DNA from: Orobanche coerulescens
Taxonomy: Eukaryota > Streptophyta > Magnoliopsida > Lamiales > Orobanchaceae
Direction of reading: 5' to 3'
Assembly (NCBI GenBank): GCA_033398695.1
Contig: CM065802.1
Span: 140,974,096-141,038,095, forward strand
DNA length: 64,000 nt
Made by a program: the position numbers and the translations under genes. The notes below the pieces were generated by a model. That model saw only the letters and a program-made list of their open reading frames with translations, was not told where the DNA came from and searched no databases. Positions 12,900 through 23,673 of the stretch are shown piece by piece; within the stretch, counting starts at the first letter, position 1; each line of letters starts with the position of its first letter.

Positions 12900-13754
12900 T
12901 GTAACACCCCCAAGATATTCAGGGTACATTACAGCGCCGTGGACCCCTACATGGGACCCACCAGGCTAATTAAGAAATACCACTCATCTAACTATCTCAG
13001 TTAACGAGAAAACACACATCACTAGGACGAAAATAAATGAAACGCACGGAATAACCGGAAAAGCCGACATCACTGACAATCATAAATAACATTTAATAAT
13101 ACAAACCATATTCCCAGTAGAAATGCCTAAGTACTCGCGAGTACTTTCTATAAGTTCACAAGTTTAAAGAAAAACAACCCCATCAAAACGGACAACAGAA
13201 ATAAAGAGACTCAATTGCACATGTCATCAACCCTGGCCAGCATCCTCGTATTACCCCAGTGCCCGATCGTCCGGCTAAACATAACCTGAAATTCGTAACA
13301 AGAATTTCCCCAATACGGGTCCCCAAAGGGGTTAGCAATTACGCTAGTACAAGTAACCAAATGAACAACTTACACCTTACACATGTAGTCAAAGCATGCA
13401 AATGATAAAACATCAGTTTGAAACACACATTTTCGGAAATTCCATAACCCAAAACACATTTATAAAAAATGCACTACAATTAACCATTGATCCACGCCTC
13501 TGTGGATCCCTACCGAGACCCCGTCGGATCTAACCCGTAATGGTTAAAATCCAAGCTCATTGATCTACGCCTCTGTGGACCCCTACCGAGACCCCGTCGG
13601 ATCTAATCCGTAGTGAGCATACAAACGCACATTACTCATGAAATACTACCATGTTAAGCATGTAAGTTCATTAAGGGTACTTGCCTCGATTATCACGATG
13701 AAAAGACGGAATGAAACAATCGCGGTTGCGAGAAATTGGACACACCGAACCTAG

Positions 13755-14343
13755 CACTAGTAGAAAAATACCATTTCACATCGGACATTTTAGATCGGTT
13801 CTATAATAACCGATTTAGAAAGTGATGCGGCCATTTTCTAAATCGGTTCTAAAATAACCGATCTAGAACGTCCATTTTCTAGATCGGTTCTCAAATAACC
13901 GATCTAGAAAGTGGCATGATCATTTTCTAAATCGGTTGTTTTAGAACCGATCTAGAAAGTAGACTTTATAAATCGGTTATTTTAGAACCGATTTAAAACC
14001 CACTCGAGAAATTATATTTAAATTTAATATAAATGCAACTTTCTCAAACAACTCATCTTAGCCTAGTGGTTGGGACTTCACTCCCCAACCACAAGGTCAA
14101 GGGTTCAAACCCTCATGGCAACAAATTGAAATACAATGATATTTCAAGATTGGGTCTGGCCCGGTCTTGGGTCGGGTCTTGGGCGGGCCGGCTGTGGTCG
14201 GGTCGGGGCCGGGCTGTGGTTGGGTCGGACCCGAGCTGGTTTAGGTTCATTTTTTTTGGAAAAAAAATCTTATCTATAACGGTTATTTAATCGATTTAGA
14301 ATGTCTATTTTACCCGATTTAGAAAGTGTTTTTTCTAGTAGTG
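13755..14343. mobile_element. Non-autonomous CACTA (En/Spm) element, 589 bp
   Basis: Starts CACTAGTAGAAAAA and ends TTTTTTCTAGTAGTG, with a 3-bp target duplication TAG (13752-13754 and 14344-14346). The partner LTR of gypsy A shows the uninterrupted site 'gaacctagacgattc' at about 21650, which confirms the ends. The left half has five tandem palindromic units of the form TCTAAATCGGTT-N-AACCGATCTAGA (about 13785-14010), the kind of subterminal repeat CACTA transposases bind. No transposase is encoded. A tRNA-like block and a G-rich stretch (14150-14235) fill the rest. Confidence 0.9.
14056..14120 (+). other. tRNA-like / SINE-head-like segment within the CACTA element
   Basis: It has an A-box-like stretch (TTAGCCTAGTGGTTGGG) followed after about 40 bp by a B-box-like GGTTCAAACCC, the internal Pol III promoter order seen in tRNA-derived SINEs. 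It does not fold as a convincing full tRNA and no acceptor stem is evident, so it is more likely a SINE head fragment or chance similarity than a gene. Confidence 0.4.
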
Positions 14344-14830
14344 TAGATGATTCATCAAACACCATTACAACCAATTCGACAAGAATAACAATAATGGAAA
14401 ACACCTGAAACCCCCTCCTACGATTCATGTAAGTTCGTACAACCAACGACGATGACGGATCGCAACCGAACCCTCTCGATTTCATCAATACCACGAAACT
14501 TACCATGAACTCATAGGGAAAACGTAAATACCATCAAGATTAATCATATACATCATGGATTAATCAACAATACGGAACGAATTGGACAAAAACTCAAAAA
14601 CACCCAAATTTCCCAAAAATAGGGTTCTAGGAGATTACCTTGGATTAAGGATGAAGAACCCAAGTAGATGTTGTTAATCTACACCAAGAACTCAAGAAAA
14701 ATGATCTCTGAAGTGATTCGAAGAAGAAATCGCCTCCGAATCGCCTAAAAGATCGCCCGGCCGCGGAGAAGGAGAAGAAATGAGAAATGAGGCGAATCTA
14801 GGTCAACTCTCTGGTTTATATAACCAGAGA

Positions 14831-15252
14831 GCTTAGAGTGCGCTAACGACCCATAGTTAGCATGTGCTACCTAGCCAAAAAACAGTCCAGAATCTATGGT
14901 TCTGGCCCGTTAGCATGCGCTACTAGAGACGCTAACAGCCCATTGATAGCACACGCTATCGGGCCATAGCGTGGACTACCTGGGCAACAGACCGAGTCCA
15001 GAGACATTCTGCACAGTCTGGATTACCGAGTTAGCGCGCGCTTCAGGTCACCCTGCGTGCGCTAAGTCCAAACCGTAGCGTGCGCTAATATACAAATGTA
15101 GTGTGCGCTAAGCTGCTCGTCCAGAGAGCAGAGAGCAGAAACAACCCACTGTCACTGTTGTGCTCGAGTCGCTAGTGCGCGCTACCAAACGAACGTAGCA
15201 TGTGCTACTCAGCGACACTAGCGTGCGCTAGACAACAGGAATAGCGCGCGTT
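14831..15252. promoter_or_regulatory. Palindrome array upstream of TATA, gypsy A 3' LTR
   Basis: A dozen or more copies of TAGCGTGCGCTA and variants (tagcatgcgcta, tagcgcgcgctt, tagtgcgcgcta) lie directly upstream, on minus, of the TATA region at 14815-14823. The TATA itself lies in an inverted repeat (tctctggtttatataaccag). Modules such as gtccagagac...gtctgga break the array. Confidence 0.6.
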
Positions 15253-15603
15253 AGCGGGTGCAGACAACAGTACAGACAACACCCAAAGATGGAAAACAGC
15301 GAATTCCACCTCGGATGAAAACAACGCGCATCTGACATCAAACAATGGGCCAAAAAAGAAACACGAACAATGAGATCGAGTCAGAACCAAAGCTCTAAAA
15401 GAAAACACGATTCTGACTACCTGAGGGTACGGAAAACAACAACGTTAGTAATCACCCCAAAACTTTGGGAAATTACAAAACGGCCCAAAATATCTGAAAC
15501 ACACGATACATGATCGAAACAACATACGAACGCTCACAACATGCATAATAACATGAGATGGATCTACGGCAACCCCGAGACGATTACGAGAATCGAACGA
15601 AAT

Positions 15604-15820
15604 AGCGATGGAAAGGCAATAAACACGGAATTAAGTATAATAGGTCCGAAACAAGCTTGGATGACAAAAATTTCAGTATTAAATATTCTCGAAATATTAA
15701 TACGGTTACAAGCGATGGAAAGGTAATAAACACGGAATTAAGTATAATAGGTCCGAAACAAGCTTGGATGACAAAAATTTCAGTATTAAATATTCTCGAA
15801 ATATTAATACGGTTACAAGC
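15604..15820. repeat. 107-bp tandem duplication in gypsy A 3' LTR
   Basis: 'agcgatggaaagg...cggttacaag' occurs at 15604 and again at 15711 with almost no differences. The 5' LTR has a single copy (about 22935-23050), so the duplication arose after insertion. Confidence 0.9.
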
Positions 15821-15889
15821 GAGTGGCTAAAAATAAAAAATACACCAAAAATGAAAATACCGGGAAAAGAAAAATGCGGATATTACATT

Positions 15890-16155
15890 CTACCCCTCTA
15901 AAAATAAGTTTCGTCCCGAAACATAAGAAACAAACAACTCAGGGTACCTAGCACGCATGCTATCCTCGGTTTCCCAAGTTGCCTCCTCGACACCATGCAT
16001 CGACCACTGCACCTTGACCAAAGGAATGGCCTTATGCCTCAGTCGCTTCTCACAGTGCTCCAAAATCTTCAAAGGATGCTCCTCGAAGGTAATATCCTCG
16101 GAGACATCGATCTCACCATAGTCGATGACGTGACTAGGATTCGGAACATATTTCC
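15890..16155 (-). pseudogene. Gypsy A chromodomain (C-terminus of integrase)
   Basis: Minus-strand residues ending VKVQWSMHGVEEATWETED then SMRARYPELF form the plant Tekay chromodomain. This fold tethers integrase to chromatin in chromoviruses. It lies at the polyprotein C-terminus, next to the purine tract and LTR. The frame is broken from the integrase core near 16155. Assignment rests on the W...EEATWE pattern, repeated in D and E. Confidence 0.8.
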
Positions 16156-17283
16156 TCAGCTGGGAAACATGAAAATGCTATGAACATGACTCAAGGCCGG
16201 AGGCAACGCCAAATGGTATGCCAACTCACCGACTCTCTCGAGAATCTCAAAGGGTCCAATAAATCTCGAACTCAACTTTCCCTTCTTCCCGAAGCGAAAA
16301 ACTCCCCTCGTCGGCGACACCTTTAGAAAAACATGGTCCCCCACCTCGAATTCTAAAGGTCGACAACAGACGTCAGCATATGACTTCTGTCGACTCTGAG
16401 CAGTCAACATCCTCTCCCGAATCAATTCCACCTTCCGCCTCGTCTCTATAGCGATATCTGGTTCGGTCCCGACCAAATCGGACGCCTCATTCCAGCAGAT
16501 CGGTGATCGACATCGCCACCCATAAAGCGCCTCATACGGTGCAATTCGAATCGACGCGTGCCAACTATTGTTGTACGTGAATTCGATCAACGGCAAATGC
16601 TCCTCCCGGTCGCTGCTCCAATCGAGAGAACAAGCATGCAACATATCCTCGAAAGTCTGGATAGTGCGTTCCGACTGCCCGTCTGACTGAGGATGAAAAA
16701 AAGTACTCAGATGCAACCGAGTACCCAACGCCTTATGTACCGCCTGCCAAAAATGCGATACAAAACGTCCATCACAATCTGAAACAATAGACTTCGAAGT
16801 ACCGTGAAGCCTCACAATCTGCGTAATAAACACACGAGCCAACTTCTCCGGACCCCAAGTATCCTTGATACCCAGAAATTGTGCCGAATTGGTTAGACGA
16901 TCCACAATCACACAAATCATATTCATACCAGACTTCGATCTCGGCAAGCTTGTGACGAAGTCTATCGAAATATATTCCCATTTGTATTCCGGAATGGGAA
17001 GCGACTGCAATAACCCGACTGGTCTCTAATGCTCGATTTTGACCTGCTGACAAGCTAAACACCTCGCTACAAACCATGCGACCTCCTCCTTCATGTCATT
17101 CCACCAAAAGTTCCTCCTTAAGTCCTTGTACATCTTACTCGAACCAGGATGAACCGAGTAAGGCATAGCATGGGCCTCACGCACAATACTCTGCCTCAAT
17201 TCCATGTCGTTCGGTACACAAAGCCGACTCTGGAATCTCAACACACCATCCTCATGAATCACAAACCCATGAGACTTTCCCAT
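16156..17283 (-). pseudogene. Gypsy A integrase
   Basis: The N-terminal zinc-binding HHCC part is readable ([17 protein letters not shown] ... CLACQQVK). The catalytic core follows, with the first Asp in VIVDRLTNSAQF, the second in SIVSDCDGRF and the Glu in [19 protein letters not shown]. The C-terminal GPFEILERVGELAYHLALPP region precedes the chromodomain. A stop/frame change near 17026 separates the zinc finger from the core. Integrase inserts the cDNA; this copy is inactive. Confidence 0.85.
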
Positions 17284-17868
17284 TCTCTCGGATTTGAGTA
17301 ATCATCGGATCATCCAACTGCTCCAGTTTAATTTCATCGATCAACAACGATGAAATCTCCAAAGCACAAAGTTGCCCGACATCTCCTGGAAACAAAATCT
17401 CAACACTCAACTCGATCAAATCCCGCTGAAGCTCATATCGAGACGTAAGGATCTCAAGCGTCCGCAATGCAACCGGTTTCCGACTCAAGGCGTCGGCCAC
17501 AACGTTCGCCTTGCCCAGATGATAAAGGATTTCGAGGTCATAATCCTTAATCAACTCTAACCACCTCCCCTGCCTCATATTTAACTCCCCTGAGTGAATA
17601 TGTACTTCAGACTTTTATGATTGGTAAAAATCTGACATGTAGAGCCAAAAAGATAGTGACACCAAATCTTGAGCGCAAAAACAATTGTCGCTAACTCCAA
17701 ATCATGAGTAGGGTATTTAAGCTCATACGGACTCAACTGTCTCGACGCAAACGCAATAGACTTGTCGTGCTGTATCAACACGCACCCAAGACCCTGACCC
17801 GAAGCGTCGCTATAAACAGCAAAACCCTCGTTGCCACACGACAACGCTAGGATCAGGGTTGAAGTCAA
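17284..17868 (-). pseudogene. Gypsy A RNase H and connection to integrase
   Basis: [16 protein letters not shown] and [20 protein letters not shown] are Ty3/gypsy RNase H motifs (first Asp and the following Glu). LIKDYDLEILYHLGKANVVA then DALSRK holds the final catalytic Asp. The frame breaks near 17580. The enzyme removes the RNA template during reverse transcription. Confidence 0.85.
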
Positions 17869-18600
17869 ACGCCTCTTCAGCTCCTAAAACCTCGACTGTC
17901 TTTCGTCATTCCAGATGAACTTCTCAGATTTCTGAAGCAACTGTGTAAGTGTATGATCCAGTTTTGAGAACCCCTCGACGAACCTACGATAGTAGCCAGC
18001 CAAACCCATGAAACTACGGATCTCCTTCACATTCTTAGGTGGTGCCCAATCCAGCACTGCCCCAATCTTCTGTGGATCCACACGGACCCCCTCGACTGAA
18101 ATCACGTGACCCAGAAACATCATCTCTTTCATCCAGAACTCATATTTCAAGAACTTCGCATAGAGTTGCTCGGTCCTCAAAATGTCTAACACCACACGCA
18201 GATGATGCGCATGCTCCTCCTCATTCCTCGAATAGATAAGGATATCATCAATGAAGACGACGACACACTTATCTAAATACTCTATGAAAACTTTTTTCAT
18301 CAACTGCATGAACACTGCTGGCGCATTGGTTAGCCCAAAGGGCAAAACCATAAACTCATAATGTCTGTATCTCTTCCGAAAAGCTGTTTTCGGAAAATCG
18401 GACTCCTTCACCCGAAGCTGGTAGTACCCGGATCTCAAGTCGATCTTCGAGAATACCACAACTCCCTGCAACTGAACAAACAAGTCGTCAATCCTCGGCA
18501 AGGGATACTTGTTCTTGATGGTCACCTTGTTTAGCTCGCGGTAGTCGATACATAAATGTAGTGAACCATCCTTCTTCCGCACAAACAGAACCGGTGCGCC
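17869..18600 (-). pseudogene. Gypsy A reverse transcriptase
   Basis: All RT blocks are readable: [43 protein letters not shown] (first catalytic Asp), [15 protein letters not shown], the catalytic pair in [11 protein letters not shown], and FLGHVIS...[10 protein letters not shown] stop lies just upstream at the protease-RT junction (18601) and another at the RT-RNase H junction (about 17880). The core itself is uninterrupted. Confidence 0.9.
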
Positions 18601-19338
18601 TCAGAGTGAAGCACTCCGTCGAATATACCCTGACTCGAGAAGCTCATTCAACTGCTTCTTCAACTCAGCCATCTCTGAAGGTGCCATGCGATACGGCGCC
18701 TTCGAAATCGTAGCCGCACCCGGCTCTAACTTGATAGCGAATTCAACCTCACAGTCCGGTGGTAACCCCAGTAACTCGTCAGGAAAGACATCAGGAAACT
18801 CACTGACGAATGGAATAGATGAAAACTCGACCCCACCATCCTCCGCCTTCAAGGCGTAACACCAATAACCAGTACACCCCTTCCGCAGGAGTCTCATCGC
18901 CTTCAAGGCGTTAATCCCGAACTTCTGGTTTCCCCTCTTTCGCCCCGCGAAAGAGTGCTCGGTGCCGTCCTCGGATAACATGGTGATGATTCTCGTGTGG
19001 CAATTCATGATCGCACCATGCCGCTCGAGCCAATCATCCCCGAGAATCAAATCCTCACCCTCAATACTCACAAAAATAATATTAGAGAGCCAAGCCCTCT
19101 CATAAATAAACATAGAACAGTCTCGGACCTCCTGATCACCAATGATCATATCACCGCTAGGAAGCTTAACAATGAAAGGCTCACAAGGCGTCAAACAGTC
19201 GAGACTCAAACGGCGCACACACTCCAGAGAGATGAATGAATGCGTAGCTCCCGAATCAAAAAGCATACTGACAGGATGAGACTGAATATGAATAGTACCT
19301 GTGGCCACGGTGGCGGCTGGATCATCGGCCCTCCTCAT
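18601..19338 (-). pseudogene. Gypsy A aspartic protease and RT lead-in
   Basis: LFDSGATHSFIS is the retropepsin active site. GDDWLERHGA matches the family pattern after it, and the C-terminal stretch FPDELLGLPPDCEVEFAIKL then APYRMAPSEMAELKKQL is the conserved linker into RT. The protease cuts the polyprotein. Open over 245 codons, it ends at a premature TGA after SASL. Confidence 0.88.
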
Positions 19339-19344
19339 CTCATA

Positions 19345-20556
19345 AACACGCGGATGGAGCTGACACTGGAAGCTCCCCCTCTAGCGGGCTGACCCCGACC
19401 TCTCCCTCGACTGGCATTTGGTGGACACTGAGAAGCAAACGACCCTTGGTTCACACTCGGTTCCCTAGGCACTGGGAAGGAAGTCTGGGCACCAAGAGTT
19501 CTCTCTCTCAGCACAGAAAGCAGCCTTGTGGCCCGACTGGCCACACCGATTACACGTCAGGAAAAGACTCAGACAATTTCGACTGATATGGGCCGGTCGA
19601 CCACAGTTAAAACACTTCACCTCACGGGAAGGAGTAATCGGGCACCTACCTAAACCCCCAAAGAGAACAAGCCGACCACCACCAATGGGAACTTAGCAGA
19701 CTGAGATTTCTGCTGACCTCAACCCTTGTGGCCCGAAAAATTTCCGACGAACTTCTGTTTCTTGCTCTCACAATCCGCCTCACTGGCCGTCAAAGACATA
19801 TCGTATGCAAGAGCTCTACTCTGATAATCCTTTAAGGTGGTGCAGGCGAGCCCAGATATGTAGTCACGAATTTTCAGTTTCATCCGTCTGGAAAAGAGAA
19901 ATTTTTTCGCTCTCTTCTCTAACTTGGGCCTTCACGAAGCCCAACTCCCGGTTGTAATCCGCAATAGACTGAGAAACAGGAATATCCCGAGGCTTAGCAT
20001 CATAAAAAGCATGGACTCAAGCCTGTTTAATTGGCCACGGGCAAGATTCGGTCTCCATTAGGTCTTTGAACTCGACCCATGAAGCAACATGGTCCTTAGG
20101 CTCAACAGCCTCCCACCAGTCGGTAGCGTCCCCAGTGAGAAAGTACTGGGCAATAGGGACCTTGCGATCCTCGAGACAGTTTGTGGCATCAAAGACCTTG
20201 GATATCTCCTTGATCCACTCCTCCCAACCTATCGGGTCTGAAGTCCCAGAAAACTAAGGAGGATGCATCTTGATGATATCTTGAAGCCAACGATCTGCTC
20301 TGCCCCGAGTAGCATGGGCCGGAGTCGGGTTCTGAACCGCCTGAGCTATCGCAGCCATTTGGTTCACCATTTGTTGCATCACAGCTGCAACACCAAGATC
20401 AGGGCCACCACCGGTTGTGCCCTCTTGAGTAGCACTATGGCTCTGATGACCATCAGTACTACCAACCCCAGAATTGTGTTATGTGGCCGCCTCACTGGCT
20501 GCCCCATGTCCCCGACCACGGCCGCGACCTCTACCTCGTCCTCTCCCAGTATCCAT
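19345..20556 (-). pseudogene. gag: Gypsy A gag
   Basis: The start at 20556 gives an RG-rich N-terminus (MDTGRGRGRGRGRG). The capsid core has KVPIAQYFLTGDATDWWEAV, almost the same as gypsy B gag. Two CCHC knuckles follow: CFNCGRPAHISRNC and CNRCGQSGHKAAFC (about 19515-19615). Several stops and frameshifts break it (for example near 20480 and 20016). The PBS lies 230 bp upstream. Confidence 0.8.
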
Positions 20557-20786
20557 ACTGAAGATAAGAGGTAGCAAATGTAATTAATGTAATTCGATGA
20601 TAAGTACGAGAGGAAAAACAGTCACGGTTCAAGAATCGAAAGTACAATACAAGGAAACAAGGAATCGAGTAAGGAAAACTTACAAGCACTTGGAGTGCCG
20701 GAATGATGGCAGTGGGGTGACAATGTGCAAAACAAAACACAACTAGACCCAATTAATCGAAAAGCCTAGGTATCCATAAACCTAGT

Positions 20787-20798
20787 GCTCTGATACCA
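20787..20798 (-). other. Primer binding site, gypsy A
   Basis: Minus strand TGGTATCAGAGC, complementary to the initiator Met-tRNA end, 5 bp inside the 5' LTR. The leader between it and gag (20557-20786) shows no ORF. Confidence 0.88.
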
Positions 20799-20803
20799 TT
20801 TTC

Positions 20804-23114
20804 TGTAACACCCTCAAGATATTCAGGGTATATTACAGCACCGTGGACCCCTACATGGGACCCACCAGCTAATTAAGAAATACCACTCGTCTAACTATCT
20901 TAGTTAGCGAGAAAACACACATCACTGGGACGAAAATAAATGAAATGCACGGTATAACCGGCAAAGCAGACATCACTGACAATCATAAATGACATTTAAT
21001 AATACAAACCATATTCCCAGTAGAAATGCCTAAGTACTCGCGAGTACTTTTTATAAGTTCACAAGCTTAAAGACAAACAACCGCATCAAAACAGACAACG
21101 GAAATAAATAGACTCAATTGCACACGTCATGAACCCTGGCCAGCATCCTCGTATTGCCCCAGTGCCCGATCAGTCCGGCTGAACACAACCTGAAATTCGT
21201 AACAAGAATTTCCCCAAACGGGTCCCAAAAGGGGTTAGCAATTACACTAGTACAAGTAACTAAATGAACAACTTACACCTTACACATGTAGTCAAAGCAT
21301 GCAAATGATAAAACGTCAGTTTGAAACACACATTTACGGAAACACTATAACCCAAAACACATTTATAAAAAAATGCACCAAAATTAACCATTGATCCACG
21401 CCTCTGTGGACCCCTACCCAGACCCCGTCGGATATAACCTGTAGTGGTTAAAGCCAATCTCGTCGATCCATGCCTCTGTGGACCCCTATCGAGACCCCGT
21501 CAGATCTAAACCGTAGTGAGCATACACACGCACGTTACTCATGCAATACTACCATGTTAAGCATGTAATTTCATTAAGGGTACTTGCCTCGATTATCACG
21601 ACGAAAATACGGAATGAAACAATCGCGGTTGCGAGAAATTGGACATACCGAACCTAGACGATTCTTCAAACACCACTACAACCAATTCGACAAGAATAAA
21701 AATAACGGAAAACACCCGAAACCCCCTCCTACGATTCATGTAAGTTCGTACAACCAACGACGAGGACGGATCGCAATTGAACCCTCTCAATTTCACCAAT
21801 ACCACGAAATTTACCATGAACTTGTAGGGAAAACGTGAATACCATCAAGATTAATCATATACATCATGGATTAATCAACAATACGGAACGAATCGGACAA
21901 AAACTCAAAAAACCCCAAATTTTCCAAAAATAGGGTTCTAGGAGATTACCTTGGATTAAGGATGAAGAACCCAAGTAGATGTTGTTAATATATACCAAGA
22001 ACTCAAGGAAAATAATCTCTGAAGTGATTGGAAGAAGAAATCGCCTCCGAATCGCCTAAAGGATCGCATGGATGCAGAGAAGGAGAAGAAATGAGAAATG
22101 AGGCGGATCTGGGTCAACTCTCTGGTTTATATAACCAGAGAGCTTAGCGTGCGCTAACGACTCATAGTTAGCGTGCGCTACCAAGCCAAAAACTAGTCCA
22201 TAACCTACGGTTCTGGCTCGTTAGCGTGCGTTACTAGAGAATAGCGTGCGCTAACAGCCCCTCGATAGCGCGTGCTATCGGGCCATAACGTGCGCTACCT
22301 GGGCACCAGACCGAGTCCAGAGACATTCTGACCAGTTTGGACTATCGAGTTAGCGCGCGCTTCAGGTCACCCAACATGTGCTAAGTCCAAACCGTAGCGT
22401 GTGCTAATATACAAATGTAGCGTGTGCTAAGCTGCTCGTCCAGAGAGCCGAGAGCATAAACAACCCACTGTCACTGCTGTGGTCGAGTCGCTAGCGCGCG
22501 CTACCAAACGAACATAGTGTGCACTACTCAGCTACACTAGCGTGCGCTAGAAAATAGAAATAGTGCGCGTTAGCGGGTGCAGACAGCAGTACAGACAGTA
22601 CCCAAAGATGGAAAACAGCGAATTCCACCTCAGATGAAAACAACGCGCATCGACATCAAACAACGGGCCGAAAAAGACACACGAACAATGAGATCGAGTC
22701 AGAACAAAAGCGCTAAAAGAAAACACGATTCCGACTACCCGAGGGTACGGAAAACTACAACGTTAGTAATCACCCCAAAACTTTGGGAAATTACACAATG
22801 GCCCAAAATATCCGAAACACACGATACATGATCGAAACAACATACGAACGCTCACAAAATGCATAATAACATGAGATGGATCTGCGGCAACCCCGAGACG
22901 GCGGTTCCGAACAACGATTATGAGAATTGAACAAAATAGCGACGGAAAAGCAATAAACATGGAATTGAGTATAACGGGTCCGAAACAAGCTCGGATGACA
23001 AAAAGTCCAGTATTAAATATTCTCTAAATATTAATACGGTTACAAGCGAGTTTCTAAAAATGAAAAATAAACCAAAAATGAAAATACCGGGAAAAGAAAA
23101 ATGCGGATATTACA
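20804..23114 (-). repeat. Gypsy A 5' LTR
   Basis: 2311 bp, TGTAACACC...GCGGATATTACA. It lacks the CACTA insertion and the 107-bp duplication of its partner. The palindrome AGTACTCGCGAGTACT is at 21033-21048, a minisatellite pair near 21390-21515, and a TATA-like box at 22126-22134. Followed by the target duplication CTTAT (23115-23119). Confidence 0.9.
22142..22576. promoter_or_regulatory. Palindrome array upstream of TATA, gypsy A 5' LTR
   Basis: Better preserved than its partner: TAGCGTGCGCTA and one-step variants (tagcgcgtgcta, tagcgtgtgcta, tagtgtgcacta) repeat over 435 bp. On minus they lie directly upstream of the TATA box at 22126-22134, in a position to drive the genomic RNA. Most variants differ by C-to-T or G-to-A at CpG. 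Confidence 0.65.
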
Positions 23115-23119
23115 CTTAT
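23115..23119. repeat. Target site duplication of gypsy A (right)
   Basis: CTTAT, the partner of 12895-12899. Copia-1 coding sequence resumes directly after it. Confidence 0.9.
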
Positions 23120-23560
23120 ACTCAAAGAAATGCTGCCATACATCTCAACCCCATTCCTTCCACATGCCCTTCAAATGATTTTGACGGCAACCCTTTCGTG
23201 AAAGGATCAGCTAGGTTGTCTTCAGATGCAATCTTGGAGACAATAATCTTCCCTTTCTTCACAAAATCTCAAATGAGTTGATATTTGCACTTGATATGTT
23301 TGCTTGCTTTGTGGGCCCGTGGTTCCTTCGAATTTTCAACAGCACCAGTATTATCACAATAAAGTGTAATACTCCTAGGCGAATTAGAATTCACACCCAA
23401 ATCCTTTAGGAAGTACTTGAGGCATACCACCTCTTTAGCTGCCTCTGAGGTTGCTACATACTCGGCTTCCATGGTAGAGTCCGATATGCATTTCTACTTC
23501 AAACTTCTCCAACTGATGGCTCCACCTCCCAAAGTGAAAACATATCCGGTAGTTGATTTC
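23120..23560 (-). pseudogene. Copia-1 RNase H
   Basis: Minus translation gives MEAEYVATSEAAKEVVCLKY and ITLYCDNTGAVENSKEPRAH then KASKHIKCKYQLI, the copia RNase H motifs (AEY, CDN, HxxxKHI). It continues to ADPFTKGLP near 23200. The start of the domain (about 23490-23560) is frameshifted. Gypsy A sits just downstream. Confidence 0.8.
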
Positions 23561-23673
23561 GACTATTTGTTGTCCGAACTGAAATCTGAGTCAGTGTAAC
23601 CCTAAGGACAAAGTGTATCCGATTGATATACAAGCATATGCTCCCTAGTCCTTCTCAGGTACTTGACAGCAAT

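Larger units (their letters stand above)
12900..15887 (-). repeat. Gypsy A 3' LTR
   Basis: 2988 bp. It is longer than its partner because of a CACTA insertion (13755-14343 plus TAG) and a 107-bp tandem duplication (15604-15820). It contains two ~72-bp minisatellite units (about 13490-13615, 'cctctgtgga..accccgtcgg'), a 16-bp palindrome AGTACTCGCGAGTACT at 13130-13145, a TATA-like box at 14815-14823, and the palindrome array 14831-15252. Confidence 0.9.
12900..23114 (-). mobile_element. Gypsy A: Tekay-type chromovirus, full length but decayed
   Basis: Two LTRs (12900-15887 and 20804-23114), both starting TGTAACACC and ending ...GCGGATATTACA, flanked by the 5-bp duplication CTTAT. On minus: PBS at 20787-20798, gag, protease, RT, RNase H, integrase with DDE residues, chromodomain, purine tract (AGAGGGGTAGAA), LTR. 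Integrase after RT and the C-terminal chromodomain mark it as a chromovirus. Several stops and frameshifts make it inactive. It sits in copia-1. Confidence 0.93.

Noticed and set aside
14056..14120. Functional tRNA gene
   Set aside because: A- and B-box-like motifs exist, but no convincing acceptor stem or full cloverleaf could be read.
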